A DNA stretch of 6,361 nt from Cenarchaeum sp. SB0662_bin_33 (GCA_009840065.1 VXON01000137.1:1-6361), one strand, 5' to 3'. Positions 1 through 5,135 are shown, numbered from the stretch's first letter. The notes: generated by a model not told the origin, from the letters alone. Numbers and translations are program-made.

Positions 1-141
1 GCATCACTACACTACTTGATCAAGGCAGACGATATAGATGAATCTGTTGCATTGGATATGGTATATAGGAAGGTTCCAAACACTACACGTGAACAATGCA
101 AGAGCGTGTTGAAGGAATTGAAGGAGCTGAAGTTGGTGTGA
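1..141 (+). CDS. 3' end of an unrecognised protein (partial)
   Basis: An open frame runs from the first base to a TGA at 139-141 and gives about 46 residues. The gene therefore begins before the window. The tail is helical and charged, with a lysine-rich end (KELKELKLV). This is compatible with the recognition and wing part of a small helix-turn-helix protein, but no family signature is clear enough to name. Its stop codon overlaps the GTG of the next gene as GTGA at 138-141. The two are therefore probably translated together, as the first visible members of an operon that continues to 1153. The function is unknown. Confidence 0.6.
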   Translation, partial: ASLHYLIKADDIDESVALDMVYRKVPNTTREQCKSVLKELKELKLV

Positions 142-383
142 GTGGCGTACGTACCATCAAGATGCCCAAGTCTGAGATCGGACAAAGTATGGCCCGAAAG
201 TACACAGACAAGGCCATCTACTTTACATTGAGGGATGCTGGTCGCGCCGGTACGGACTTTCGCTTAGTCGGCAAAAACGTCTTCAGGCCGGGAACTGAGC
301 GACCAAAACCTGATGAGTTCTTGCCCGATAACGATGTGGTGATGGAAATATTCCACGATCTGAAGCAAAGACTGCCACCATGA
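138..383 (+). CDS. Hypothetical protein, 81 residues
   Basis: I start this gene at GTG 138 because it overlaps the upstream TGA as GTGA, the same style of junction seen at its own end (ATGA at 380-383). A longer reading from ATG 96 would overlap the previous gene by 46 bases, which is less likely. The protein is basic and soluble. It starts with a stretch rich in Lys and Arg (SGVRTIKMPKSEIG), has a central region with TDFRLVGKNVF, and ends in an acidic then helical tail (DNDVVMEIFHDLKQRL). There are no membrane segments and no Cys pairs. I do not recognise the family. Its position between two overlapping neighbours says it belongs to the operon that includes the membrane protein. Confidence 0.7.
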   Translation: MSGVRTIKMPKSEIGQSMARKYTDKAIYFTLRDAGRAGTDFRLVGKNVFRPGTERPKPDEFLPDNDVVMEIFHDLKQRLPP

Positions 384-1153
384 GTGATTGGACATGGCTA
401 GCTGGGTATAGCATCCACGGGGTGGTGACAGGCCTAGTTCTAATGTCCGTCTACTTTGTGCAGAGTCATCTCAGGATGAGGGAAGAAAGGGTACGGTATG
501 CAGGCATGCTGTTAGTAGAATTAAGAAGAATATATGTCGCCACAAACCCGTTCACGACACATGGTTCTAAATAGTATTGGAGAGGACCACTACCAAAGAA
601 CGTGTACGATGGCCTGGTGAGTTCTACCGAGTTGTCCAAATTTGACAGCACCTTACAGATGCGCCTACATGACTTTTACAGAGATGTGGCATTGGGTAAA
701 CTGGGTGATTTGGGCGATGTAGTTTACCTGATGTACCATGATGTACGTAATTTTCAACGCCGTAATGAATGGAGGCGGCTCAGTAGGGTGAAGATGGAGC
801 TGGCCCTTATACTAGATCCGCGCAGGGGCGTCTATGCACCAGACGAATACAAGATGCCTGGGACATGGTGGTTGTGGTTTCTTATTGTTCCGGTTATGGG
901 GGTAATGATGTTATGGCTTATGTTTGGGTTTGTGAGTGAGGCGCACCGGACAGTTACTACATCATTTGTTATTGTGTACACTACATTATGGTGGCTGCTA
1001 TTCTTGATGTTTGGGATTATGGTGAACGTTATGTGGAAACGTATAAAGAAGCGAGATGCAAATCTGGCCAGACAGCTACGCGCAGTGTTCTTATACGCCA
1101 CAACATCATCATTAGTAGTAGTCTGGGTCATACTGTTTGCTGGGAACATATAG
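380..1153 (+). pseudogene. Four-helix membrane protein gene split by one in-frame TAG
   Basis: Start and frame are fixed by the ATGA overlap with the previous gene. The frame stays open to TAG 1151-1153 except for a TAG at 572-574 (codon 65). The parts before and after look like one protein. A membrane segment lies at residues 8-26, followed by a basic juxtamembrane region. Just past the TAG comes YWRGPLPKNVYDGLVSS, which resembles a conserved W-R-G-P-L-P...YDGLVSS stretch I associate with archaeal membrane proteins of unknown function. A helical cytoplasmic region follows, then hydrophobic segments near residues 163-184, 194-217 and 235-254. Downstream translation could restart at GTG 602, but that would cut into the conserved stretch. 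The options are a decayed gene, amber readthrough or a base error. The role is unknown; it is probably a membrane-anchored protein with a soluble loop. Confidence 0.65.
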
Positions 1154-1306
1154 TCGCCAGAACATAACCAATCCCGTTTATTAACAATATTGAAGTAGTG
1201 CTAATACTATTTAGTAAGATAGTCGGTGTAGAGTTCCTACAGGCCGACTCTGATTGTAATCCTTAAGTCATAAAGTGTGTAAGGCAGTGTATGAGTAAAT
1301 CCTCAG
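1154..1306. other. Intergenic stretch after the first operon
   Basis: No coding frame of interest is visible. The stretch contains an 8-base palindrome CAATATTG near 1186, the hyphenated palindrome TACTA-TT-TAGTA near 1205-1216, the strong hairpin at 1221-1249 and an A/T-rich CATAAAG near 1269 that could be a TATA-like box for the downstream plus-strand gene. It most likely holds the 3' end of the upstream transcript and the promoter of the next one. Confidence 0.5.
1221..1249. other. Strong bulged hairpin
   Basis: AGTCGGTGTAG at 1221-1231 pairs with CTACA at 1237-1241 and CCGACT at 1244-1249. This leaves a 5-base loop (AGTTC) and a 2-base GG bulge, giving 11 base pairs in total. No T-run follows on either strand, so it is not a classical terminator. 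It could be an RNA 3'-end stabilising structure, a small-RNA element or a protein-binding inverted repeat. Confidence 0.55.
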
Positions 1307-1520
1307 GTGACACCTCAGCTGCGCGAGGGATTGGCCAGGCTGATGGTAGAGAACCGGGAACTACTCGGACCGCTGTGGGGACCCAAGTCCATACGGTTCA
1401 GAGGGAGCCACAGGGCAGATGCACTGCGCACTTGCCGGCCAACCGCCACACCGGTGTCGTGCCAACCATCCGCAGCCGGATGTCCCTCGTGTTTGTCCAT
1501 TGCGGTGCCTAGACCAGTCC
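1307..1520 (+). CDS. Possible small Cys-containing (zinc-ribbon-like) protein, 3' end uncertain
   Basis: The frame opens at GTG 1307, just after an in-frame TGA at 1292. The first 30 residues are helical and protein-like (LREGLARLMVENRELL, then GPLWGPKSIRF). They are followed by cysteines at residues 43, 52, 59 and 62. The last two form a CPSC knuckle, but the matching first knuckle is C-R-P-T and lacks its second Cys, so any zinc ribbon is incomplete. The frame continues open to 1717, but beyond about 1520 it is antisense to the minus-strand gene and looks like a shadow. The end given here is therefore a guess. The gene may be diverged, frameshifted or decayed. An overlapping frame from ATG 1291 is a weaker alternative. 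No function is assigned. Confidence 0.35.
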
Positions 1521-1600
1521 GTTCTAAACATAATTATACGATCCTAACCCTATTTAGGCACGACCCGCGTCTTGGGGAGTGTCGCCTCGGCGCGGCGCTC

Positions 1601-2121
1601 CTATCCTATGTCCGAGTCGTAGTAGCCGGCGCCAAACACATACCCCACGTACATGGTCAGCCAAGAGCGCTTGTGCTCCTGCCTGCCCGTCTCAGGGTTT
1701 GTCGTGGCATACTCTGACCACGCCCCCAGGCACCCTCCAAATCGGCCAGTATCTCGGTGGCCGCCCTCTCGGCGACGATCAGGTTCAGCGAGTCGTCGGC
1801 CGCCAGCCCCGAGCCCCTACCATGCGCGACTACTATAGTCTCCGGCTCGATGACAAAGTGGTAGAGGTGACTACCGGGAACCGAAACGTCCAGTCGGTTG
1901 ATGTCTCCGCTGTCCGCATAGGCAAAGGCGTACTGGACCGCGATCGCCTGCACCCGTGAGTCGTACAGGATTGTAATTGATAGCAGATCGCAATCTGATT
2001 CCGGGGCAGATATACTAGACATATTACGGTCGATACCCGCAAGCGCTGAACTATTCGTTACATTGACAGGTACGGACGGCCGGACGACAACCATATCAGA
2101 CCCACGCTCTACACGTGTCAC
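1601..2121 (-). pseudogene. Unrecognised protein of about 173 residues, interrupted by one frameshift
   Basis: The minus-strand frame starts at GTG 2121, about 26 bases downstream of an A-rich TATA-like box. It reads through an acidic, beta-rich protein containing VIEPETIVVAHGRGSG and AERAATEILADLEGAWG. It then loses sense at a G5 run (plus-strand C at 1723-1727) and stops at 1657. Adding one G moves it into a frame that is clearly protein-like (SEYATTNPETGRQEHKRSW, then LTMYVGYVFGAGYY) and ends at TAG 1601-1603. The corrected product has about 173 residues, no signal peptide and no membrane segment. Codons are noticeably richer in G and C than in the neighbouring genes, which hints at a different origin. 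I do not recognise the family. The missing base may be an assembly error in a homopolymer or a true mutation. Confidence 0.6.
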
Positions 2122-2140
2122 ACAACGTTAATCATCTTTC

Positions 2141-2150
2141 TTTTTTATTT
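2141..2150 (-). promoter_or_regulatory. TATA-like box for the minus-strand gene at 2121
   Basis: The minus strand reads AAATAAAAAA here. Its centre is about 26 bases upstream of GTG 2121, and no Shine-Dalgarno site lies between, which fits an archaeal leaderless promoter. Confidence 0.5.
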
Positions 2151-2269
2151 GATTCGAGGGATGTTTCTTGCACCATCCGTCTAGATTCTGTTGAGCCGGA
2201 CATCTATGTTTTTGCGCACCAGAATACGACGCATTGACAGCATATGAAACGAGTATGAGTGGAACCTAA

Positions 2270-2296
2270 ACGGAACTGGGAAGAAATGCTGACCTG
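2270..2296 (+). repeat. Left copy of a 27-base inverted duplication
   Basis: These bases match the minus strand of 3281-3307 at 24 of 27 positions. Both copies can be read as T-E-L-G-R-N-A-D-L, and the three differences fall in third codon positions without changing the residue. Read 5' to 3', each copy points inward, so together they bracket about 1.04 kb. It may be a duplicated coding fragment or a terminal inverted repeat. Confidence 0.6.
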
Positions 2297-2358
2297 ACCT
2301 ATATTTCCACTCCAACCACCATTCCACTCCGGGCGCTATAACTGAACATGCGCTGTTT

Positions 2359-2373
2359 ACTGAACAGTTCAGT
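2359..2373. promoter_or_regulatory. Operator-like 15-base palindrome
   Basis: ACTGAAC-A-GTTCAGT is a perfect 7-base inverted repeat around one central base. The half-site ACTGAAC also occurs at 2341-2347. It lies about 45 bases upstream of the coiled-coil gene at 2417 and just downstream of CTATAA near 2336. A dimeric regulator could therefore bind over the likely transcription start. This is inferred from position and symmetry only. Confidence 0.45.
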
Positions 2374-2416
2374 GTGGTTGTGTAACCCATTAACGGCGCC
2401 ATACACATAATCTATC

Positions 2417-2605
2417 ATGAAGGAAGAGTTACAGGCAGAACTCCGCGCCAAACATGACCAACTTCGTCAGGCCGAGGCCGAGTTGGCTGTATTACGGGAC
2501 GAGGCCGTCAAGTCGATTGGTGCCGTTGAGGCGCAGGTACGTAAAGTCGAAGCAATGTACGCAGAAATAAGTGACATTGAAGACGAAATCGTACGTTCTT
2601 CGTGA
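2417..2605 (+). CDS. Small coiled-coil protein, 62 residues
   Basis: The gene starts at ATG 2417 and ends at TGA 2603-2605. Nearly the whole product is a charged heptad-like helix (for example LRAKHDQLRQAEAELAVL and AQVRKVEAMYAEISDIEDEI), rich in Glu, Ala, Lys and Leu, with no Cys and no membrane segment. It should form a parallel or antiparallel coiled coil and act as an oligomer or partner-binding subunit. It converges on a pair of even smaller coiled-coil genes on the opposite strand, with about 31 bases between stop codons. No Shine-Dalgarno is seen. It is too low in complexity to assign to a family, and prefoldin-like or structural roles remain open. Confidence 0.7.
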   Translation: MKEELQAELRAKHDQLRQAEAELAVLRDEAVKSIGAVEAQVRKVEAMYAEISDIEDEIVRSS

Positions 2606-2636
2606 CAGGTATGGGAATCGTGGTTTTACGAATCAG

Positions 2637-2750
2637 TTACACTGAACGCATGTTTTGTTTGATCTCGTCTATCGCGTGGAACACCTCATCTATGTCTGCG
2701 CCCACCTTGTCAATCCTAGCCTTTATCCGGTCATAATCAGCCTGATTCAT
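2637..2750 (-). CDS. Coiled-coil micro-protein B, 37 residues
   Basis: The gene starts at ATG 2750 on the minus strand and stops at TAA 2637-2639. The product begins MNQADYDRIKARIDKVGADI and continues as a charged helix to SV. It clearly matches the next gene upstream, micro-protein A. Both share the pattern x-DYDRI-x-A-x-ID-x-VG-x-DI near the N-terminus, while the C-terminal halves differ. The centre of the TTTAAA box is 27-28 bases before the ATG, the same spacing as for its paralogue, so both appear leaderless. The conservation of the pair and of its promoter argues that it is a real gene despite its size. No function can be named; a helical oligomer or an adaptor is likely. Confidence 0.7.
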   Translation of the reverse strand: MNQADYDRIKARIDKVGADIDEVFHAIDEIKQNMRSV

Positions 2751-2771
2751 TGGTATGATTAGGGGTTTATG

Positions 2772-2782
2772 TTATTTAAATT
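2772..2782 (-). promoter_or_regulatory. TATA-like box of micro-protein B
   Basis: The minus strand reads AATTTAAATAA. Its TTTAAA core is centred 27-28 bases before ATG 2750, the spacing expected for a leaderless archaeal transcript. The same box occurs at the same distance before the paralogue. Confidence 0.65.
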
Positions 2783-2827
2783 GTGTATGATCGTGAGTTG
2801 AGTCCATACAGGACAAAATACAAAACA

Positions 2828-2851
2828 TTAGAGAAGATATTGATTCTCTAA
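2828..2851. repeat. Perfect 8-bp inverted repeat over a stop codon
   Basis: TTAGAGAA at 2828-2835 and TTCTCTAA at 2844-2851 are exact complements around an 8-base loop. The right arm includes the TAG stop of micro-protein A. In RNA this would form a hairpin at the gene's end, possibly a terminator or 3' stabiliser. As DNA it could be a protein site. It lies between the two paralogous genes. Confidence 0.55.
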
Positions 2852-2964
2852 CGGGAACGTAATAGCGCCCTAGTGTTAGCGATGTCGCGACGTAGGTTGG
2901 CTATATCCTCACCAACATCATCAATCTTGGCCTGTATTCTATCATAGTCTTCTTGCGTTGCCAT
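2848..2964 (-). CDS. Coiled-coil micro-protein A, 38 residues
   Basis: The gene starts at ATG 2964 on the minus strand and ends at TAG 2848-2850. The product begins MATQEDYDRIQAKIDDVGED and continues IANLRRDIANTRALLRSR. It is a single charged helix with a 3-4 hydrophobic spacing (I, V, I, L, I, L). It is paralogous to the 37-residue gene downstream: the aligned DYDRI, ID and VG positions are the same. The TTTAAA core sits 27-28 bases before the ATG. The acidic N-half and basic C-half would suit self-association or hetero-pairing with its paralogue. The function is unknown. The evidence for it being real is the duplicated gene-plus-promoter arrangement. Confidence 0.7.
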   Translation of the reverse strand: MATQEDYDRIQAKIDDVGEDIANLRRDIANTRALLRSR

Positions 2965-2985
2965 AATGTACAGTACACCCACCCG

Positions 2986-2997
2986 TTATTTAAATTT
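2986..2997 (-). promoter_or_regulatory. TATA-like box of micro-protein A
   Basis: The minus strand reads AAATTTAAATAA. Its TTTAAA core is centred 27-28 bases before ATG 2964. It is nearly identical in sequence and exactly matched in spacing to the box of the paralogous gene, so promoter and gene were duplicated together or kept under the same constraint. Confidence 0.65.
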
Positions 2998-3032
2998 GGT
3001 AGGTTTGGGGAACTCCCATGTGTTAAGGATGG

Positions 3033-3251
3033 TTAACCAATCATGGTAAGCCCGTTCTGCTTGGCAACCTGGTGTATGTTGTGTACCATCCCCTCCATCT
3101 CATTCTCATGCGATACGATGATGCACTGACTCACCTTTAGTTCATGCAGCACGTCCTTGAACGCGTACATCTGCTGGCGCGAGAACCCCTCGGTAGGCTC
3201 ATCCAGTATCGATATGTCCATGCCCTCCACACTCCTGATGTACAAAGACAT
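3033..3251 (-). pseudogene. C-terminal fragment of a Rad50/SMC-like ATPase
   Basis: Read from ATG 3251 to TAA 3033-3035, this gives 72 residues matching only the last part of a Rad50/SMC-type ABC ATPase. It has a Walker B strand with catalytic acid (ISILDEPTEGFS, residues 14-25), including the D-loop region, then a helix (MYAFKDVLHELKVSQ). Next comes the strand with the switch histidine (CIIVSHENEMEG) and a final NGLTMIG strand. The P-loop, the coiled-coil arms and a recognisable SGGE-type signature are absent. Upstream sequence has stops in all frames, with a possible continuation through a T5 run (3272-3276). A fragment like this cannot hydrolyse ATP alone. It is most likely the remnant of a full-length DNA-repair ATPase left by rearrangement. 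Confidence 0.7.
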
Positions 3252-3490
3252 GTGTTTATGGTCCGAGTCAGCATTTTTCCTAGATCAGCATTTCTGCCCA
3301 GTTCCGTCTTATCTATGGTGGACTACCTCTAACATAAAACGTAGGTATCTTACCACACCTGACTTTGGTCAACCCGAACAGCCTATAACTTGGAGGGGTG
3401 TAGGTGCCAGGTATCTCAAGACCATTCCGGTTATTGTATAGTGAATAAACGCCCTACGTGCGCTTGCTCCACTGCACTACTCGAATAATT
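3252..3490. other. Stretch with decayed or unassigned coding potential
   Basis: No intact gene is supported. Minus-strand frames show short protein-like runs, such as LEIPGTYTPPSYRLFGL between two TAG codons and STIDKTELGRNADLGK leading towards the ATPase fragment, but none has a start codon and an open frame. A plus-strand frame to 3441 is also open and equally unconvincing. The right copy of the inverted duplication lies at 3281-3307. Confidence 0.4.
3281..3307 (-). repeat. Right copy of a 27-base inverted duplication
   Basis: This is the minus-strand partner of 2270-2296, identical at 24 of 27 positions. Here the T-E-L-G-R-N-A-D-L reading is followed at once by a second, similar unit (GKNADS, after one added A), so AAATGCTGA occurs twice 17 bases apart. 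It sits 30-56 bases upstream of the ATPase fragment's ATG. Confidence 0.6.
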
Positions 3491-3493
3491 ATC

Positions 3494-3501
3494 TTTTATA
3501 G
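3494..3501 (+). promoter_or_regulatory. TATA-like box upstream of the small acidic gene
   Basis: TTTTATAG is centred about 26 bases before ATG 3523 with no Shine-Dalgarno in between. This fits a leaderless archaeal promoter for the acidic protein and MNT-HEPN unit. Confidence 0.6.
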
Positions 3502-3522
3502 TCTGCCAACCCATACAGAGGT

Positions 3523-3703
3523 ATGGTTGAATTTGACGCGATAGAGACTTTCACCAAAGATGCGCATGATTGTGATAGTATAGAAAAAGCATTGGATGCC
3601 GTCGCGGAAGCCGGGAAATACGGTATAGACTACGGTAGTGACTTAAAAAAAAGCACGAGATATTTTGGAGCAGCGTAAATTCGATCTGGGTTGTGATGAT
3701 TGA
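3523..3703 (+). pseudogene. Small acidic helical protein with frameshift at an A8 run
   Basis: From ATG 3523 the frame reads an acidic helical protein (EKALDAVAEAGKYGIDYG) into eight A residues at 3645-3652. There the natural sense is lost and it stops at TAA 3676 (51 residues). Dropping one A restores DLKKARDILEQRKFDLGCDD and a stop at TGA 3701-3703. This gives 59 residues and an 8-base overlap with ATG 3696 of the next gene. The restored junction is typical of translational coupling, so I take it as the original form. The protein is not recognised. As the first gene of a two-gene unit with an MNT-HEPN, it could be a regulator or a neutralising partner, but that is inference. The extra A may be assembly error, slippage or mutation. 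Confidence 0.6.
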
Positions 3704-4436
3704 ATTGAACAGACGCGGCGCGGTATCTATCAAAGCACTACAAGATGCAATACCATTCGGTGATGATCTATTATTCTTATCAATATTTGGTAGTCAAGTA
3801 AGGGGTAATACGAAACCGGACAGTGACTTGGATGTTTTGTACGTTGTACGTTCTTCAAAGGTGATATGTCCTAAAACAATACGGGACGTAATAGAGGTAT
3901 CCGGTGGGGTTGACAAATCTTCGATAATACCACACGGCGTCAACACAATATCTAGAACCGCCAACCTGTACGGCTCTGTTGAATATCATGTATTGCGCGA
4001 AGAGGGCGCCAGAACTTTATTCAGGTCACCTAACTTCCATGTTGATATCACACCATACATTGACTATGAGTTTAGTGCCGTACAGTGGCTACAAAAAGCG
4101 AGGGGAAACATATTTGGCGACTGGGCGAGTACGCGTGGTGAGGCGTGTCTCTGCTTGTATATTGGCGTAGGTTACGCGTTACGTTCACTTCTTATGAGAT
4201 GTAGGATAGACTTTTCGTTCACGCGTGATATACGTGTATTATGCGATATGCTTCCATCTAATATGAGACCACCACTTGATGTGCAACTGGCCGGTGACAT
4301 TCTGTCTGCGTATGACAAAGACCGTACATGGGAGGGATGGCACAACATCAACATTTCTGAGACAAGAAGTATGGCTGAACGCGCTTGCGGGTTTGCGGAT
4401 AAAATTTTACAGTCTAGTGTATTGCAGCCCGTCTAG
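3696..4436 (+). CDS. Fused MNT nucleotidyltransferase-HEPN domain protein
   Basis: The start may be GTG 3693 or ATG 3696; I use the ATG, which overlaps the restored stop of the previous gene. Counting from GTG there are 247 residues. The N-terminal half is a minimal nucleotidyltransferase: FGSQVRG at 32-38 and PDSDLDVLY at 42-50 carry the G-S...D-x-D metal-binding motif (G33, S34, D45, D47). The C-terminal half (about 125-242) resembles a HEPN helical bundle: YALRSLLMRCRIDFSFTRDI, then a final helix SMAERACGFADKILQ. In HEPN toxins the segment after the R-rich helix carries THD(L/I). Here it is TRDI, so the catalytic His of R-x4-6-H is missing. MNT partners are known to modify and silence HEPN RNases. 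This fused form with a His-less HEPN may be an inactive toxin, an antitoxin or a transferase with another target. It ends at TAG 4434. Confidence 0.8.
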   Translation: MIELNRRGAVSIKALQDAIPFGDDLLFLSIFGSQVRGNTKPDSDLDVLYVVRSSKVICPKTIRDVIEVSGGVDKSSIIPHGVNTISRTANLYGSVEYHVLREEGARTLFRSPNFHVDITPYIDYEFSAVQWLQKARGNIFGDWASTRGEACLCLYIGVGYALRSLLMRCRIDFSFTRDIRVLCDMLPSNMRPPLDVQLAGDILSAYDKDRTWEGWHNINISETRSMAERACGFADKILQSSVLQPV

Positions 4437-4556
4437 TGGTTCGCCGCCAATATCTGCTGTACAATAGGCTGTTGTATCCAAACTTAGTCACCAGCACCAC
4501 CATGCCCCAGACACCTGGATGCGCCAGTTCTAACCTATAACCTCCCTTTAACGTCA
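4437..4556. other. Intergenic stretch before the HNH gene
   Basis: No T-run terminator follows the MNT-HEPN gene. CTATAA near 4534 could be a TATA box for the HNH gene. The plus frame joining the two genes is broken only by TAG codons (4434 and 4485) but looks non-coding. A minus-strand frame from ATG 4503 overlaps the end of the MNT-HEPN gene and is not convincing. Confidence 0.4.
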
Positions 4557-5054
4557 GTGGTATGTGTCATACGCATGCAGGCAGGCTACTACCGTTGGTA
4601 TTATGCACAGATTGGGTATGGTGCTAACAAGTATGTGCCGGGCACAACATGTGGTGACAGACGACCACCACCATTTTGGATGGTGCTGAATATGCAGCAC
4701 GGCCTATGCTGGTGCGGCAAGCCCCGCGAGGAGTTCGAGCCGCGATACCGCAAGTACTGCTGCGGCAAACACGCCTACATGTATGACTGTATCTCGCCCT
4801 ACTGGAGTTGGTACCGTAGTGATCTAACACATAATGCGTCATGTGTGATATGTGGCGCGAAGGAATATTTGGAGGTGGATCATATCGAGGCGCTCAAACT
4901 TGGTGGGTCCATGTGGGATGCGGATAACCACCGTGTGTTGTGCAAAGACTGCCATATAGTAAAAACAAGGTGTGATATGCGCAAGATTGCGCAACAGAAG
5001 AGGGATGCGGGGCTCCGCGCAATATACACGAAAACATTACTAGATTATGTTTGA
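4557..5054 (+). CDS. HNH endonuclease with N-terminal zinc finger
   Basis: The frame runs to TGA 5052-5054. From GTG 4557 the product has 165 residues. ATG 4575 is a plausible start, and ATG 4692, just before the first zinc finger, cannot be excluded. A first metal site is C51-W-C53 with C68 and H72 (CWCGKPREEFE, then YCCGKH). The HNH domain follows: C96-x2-C99, then the active-site strand LEVDHIEALKLGG with D108-H109, N124, and LCKDCHIVKT with C129, C132 and H133. All expected HNH residues are present. Such enzymes nick or cut DNA and occur as homing, phage-type or restriction nucleases. The lack of a methylase nearby makes a standard restriction role unlikely. It is the last plus-strand gene before a T-run and a converging tRNA. 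Confidence 0.85.
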   Translation: MVCVIRMQAGYYRWYYAQIGYGANKYVPGTTCGDRRPPPFWMVLNMQHGLCWCGKPREEFEPRYRKYCCGKHAYMYDCISPYWSWYRSDLTHNASCVICGAKEYLEVDHIEALKLGGSMWDADNHRVLCKDCHIVKTRCDMRKIAQQKRDAGLRAIYTKTLLDYV

Positions 5055-5135
5055 TTACGTGTAGCACCCATATTTGTCCAAGAGTCGTATCTGCATAAAA
5101 ACCCGTAAATGTACTCCTACTGACCAAATTCTGCA

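Larger units (their letters stand above)
2151..2416. other. Gene-poor stretch between divergent genes, with repeat and palindrome
   Basis: No convincing coding frame is seen. A minus-strand frame over 2181-2408 lacks protein-like character, apart from a short run starting at ATG 2234 (MRRILVRKNIDVRLNRI) that could be a tiny gene. The stretch holds the left copy of the inverted duplication (2270-2296) and a palindrome at 2359-2373. CTATAA near 2336 is a possible TATA box for the coiled-coil gene at 2417. Confidence 0.4.

Noticed and set aside
832..1149. Minus-strand open frame of 105 codons
   Set aside because: It is antisense to the membrane protein gene and has low-complexity composition with many Asn, Thr and His, as expected from reverse reading of hydrophobic codons.
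1579..1959. Plus-strand open frame of 126 codons
   Set aside because: It is antisense to the GC-rich minus-strand gene, and its Pro/Arg/Ser-rich content is typical of a shadow frame.
2181..2408. Minus-strand open frame of 75 codons
   Set aside because: It has no protein-like pattern except the last 17-20 residues and covers the palindrome and the repeat. I mention only the tiny possible gene in the gene-poor stretch.
2848..2850. TAG as a sense codon throughout the window
   Set aside because: TAG ends several genes here. Reading through it in micro-protein A would run across the hairpin and into the promoter of the next gene, so global reassignment does not fit.
4380..4503. Minus-strand small gene from ATG 4503
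   Set aside because: It has a fair-looking sequence (LVTKFGYNSLLYSRYWRR) but overlaps the end of the MNT-HEPN gene and lacks a well-placed promoter.
4434..4557. Readthrough fusion of the MNT-HEPN gene to the HNH gene
   Set aside because: The two share a frame interrupted only by TAG at 4434 and 4485, but the linking translation is Cys/Pro-rich and not protein-like, so TAG 4434 is taken as a true stop.
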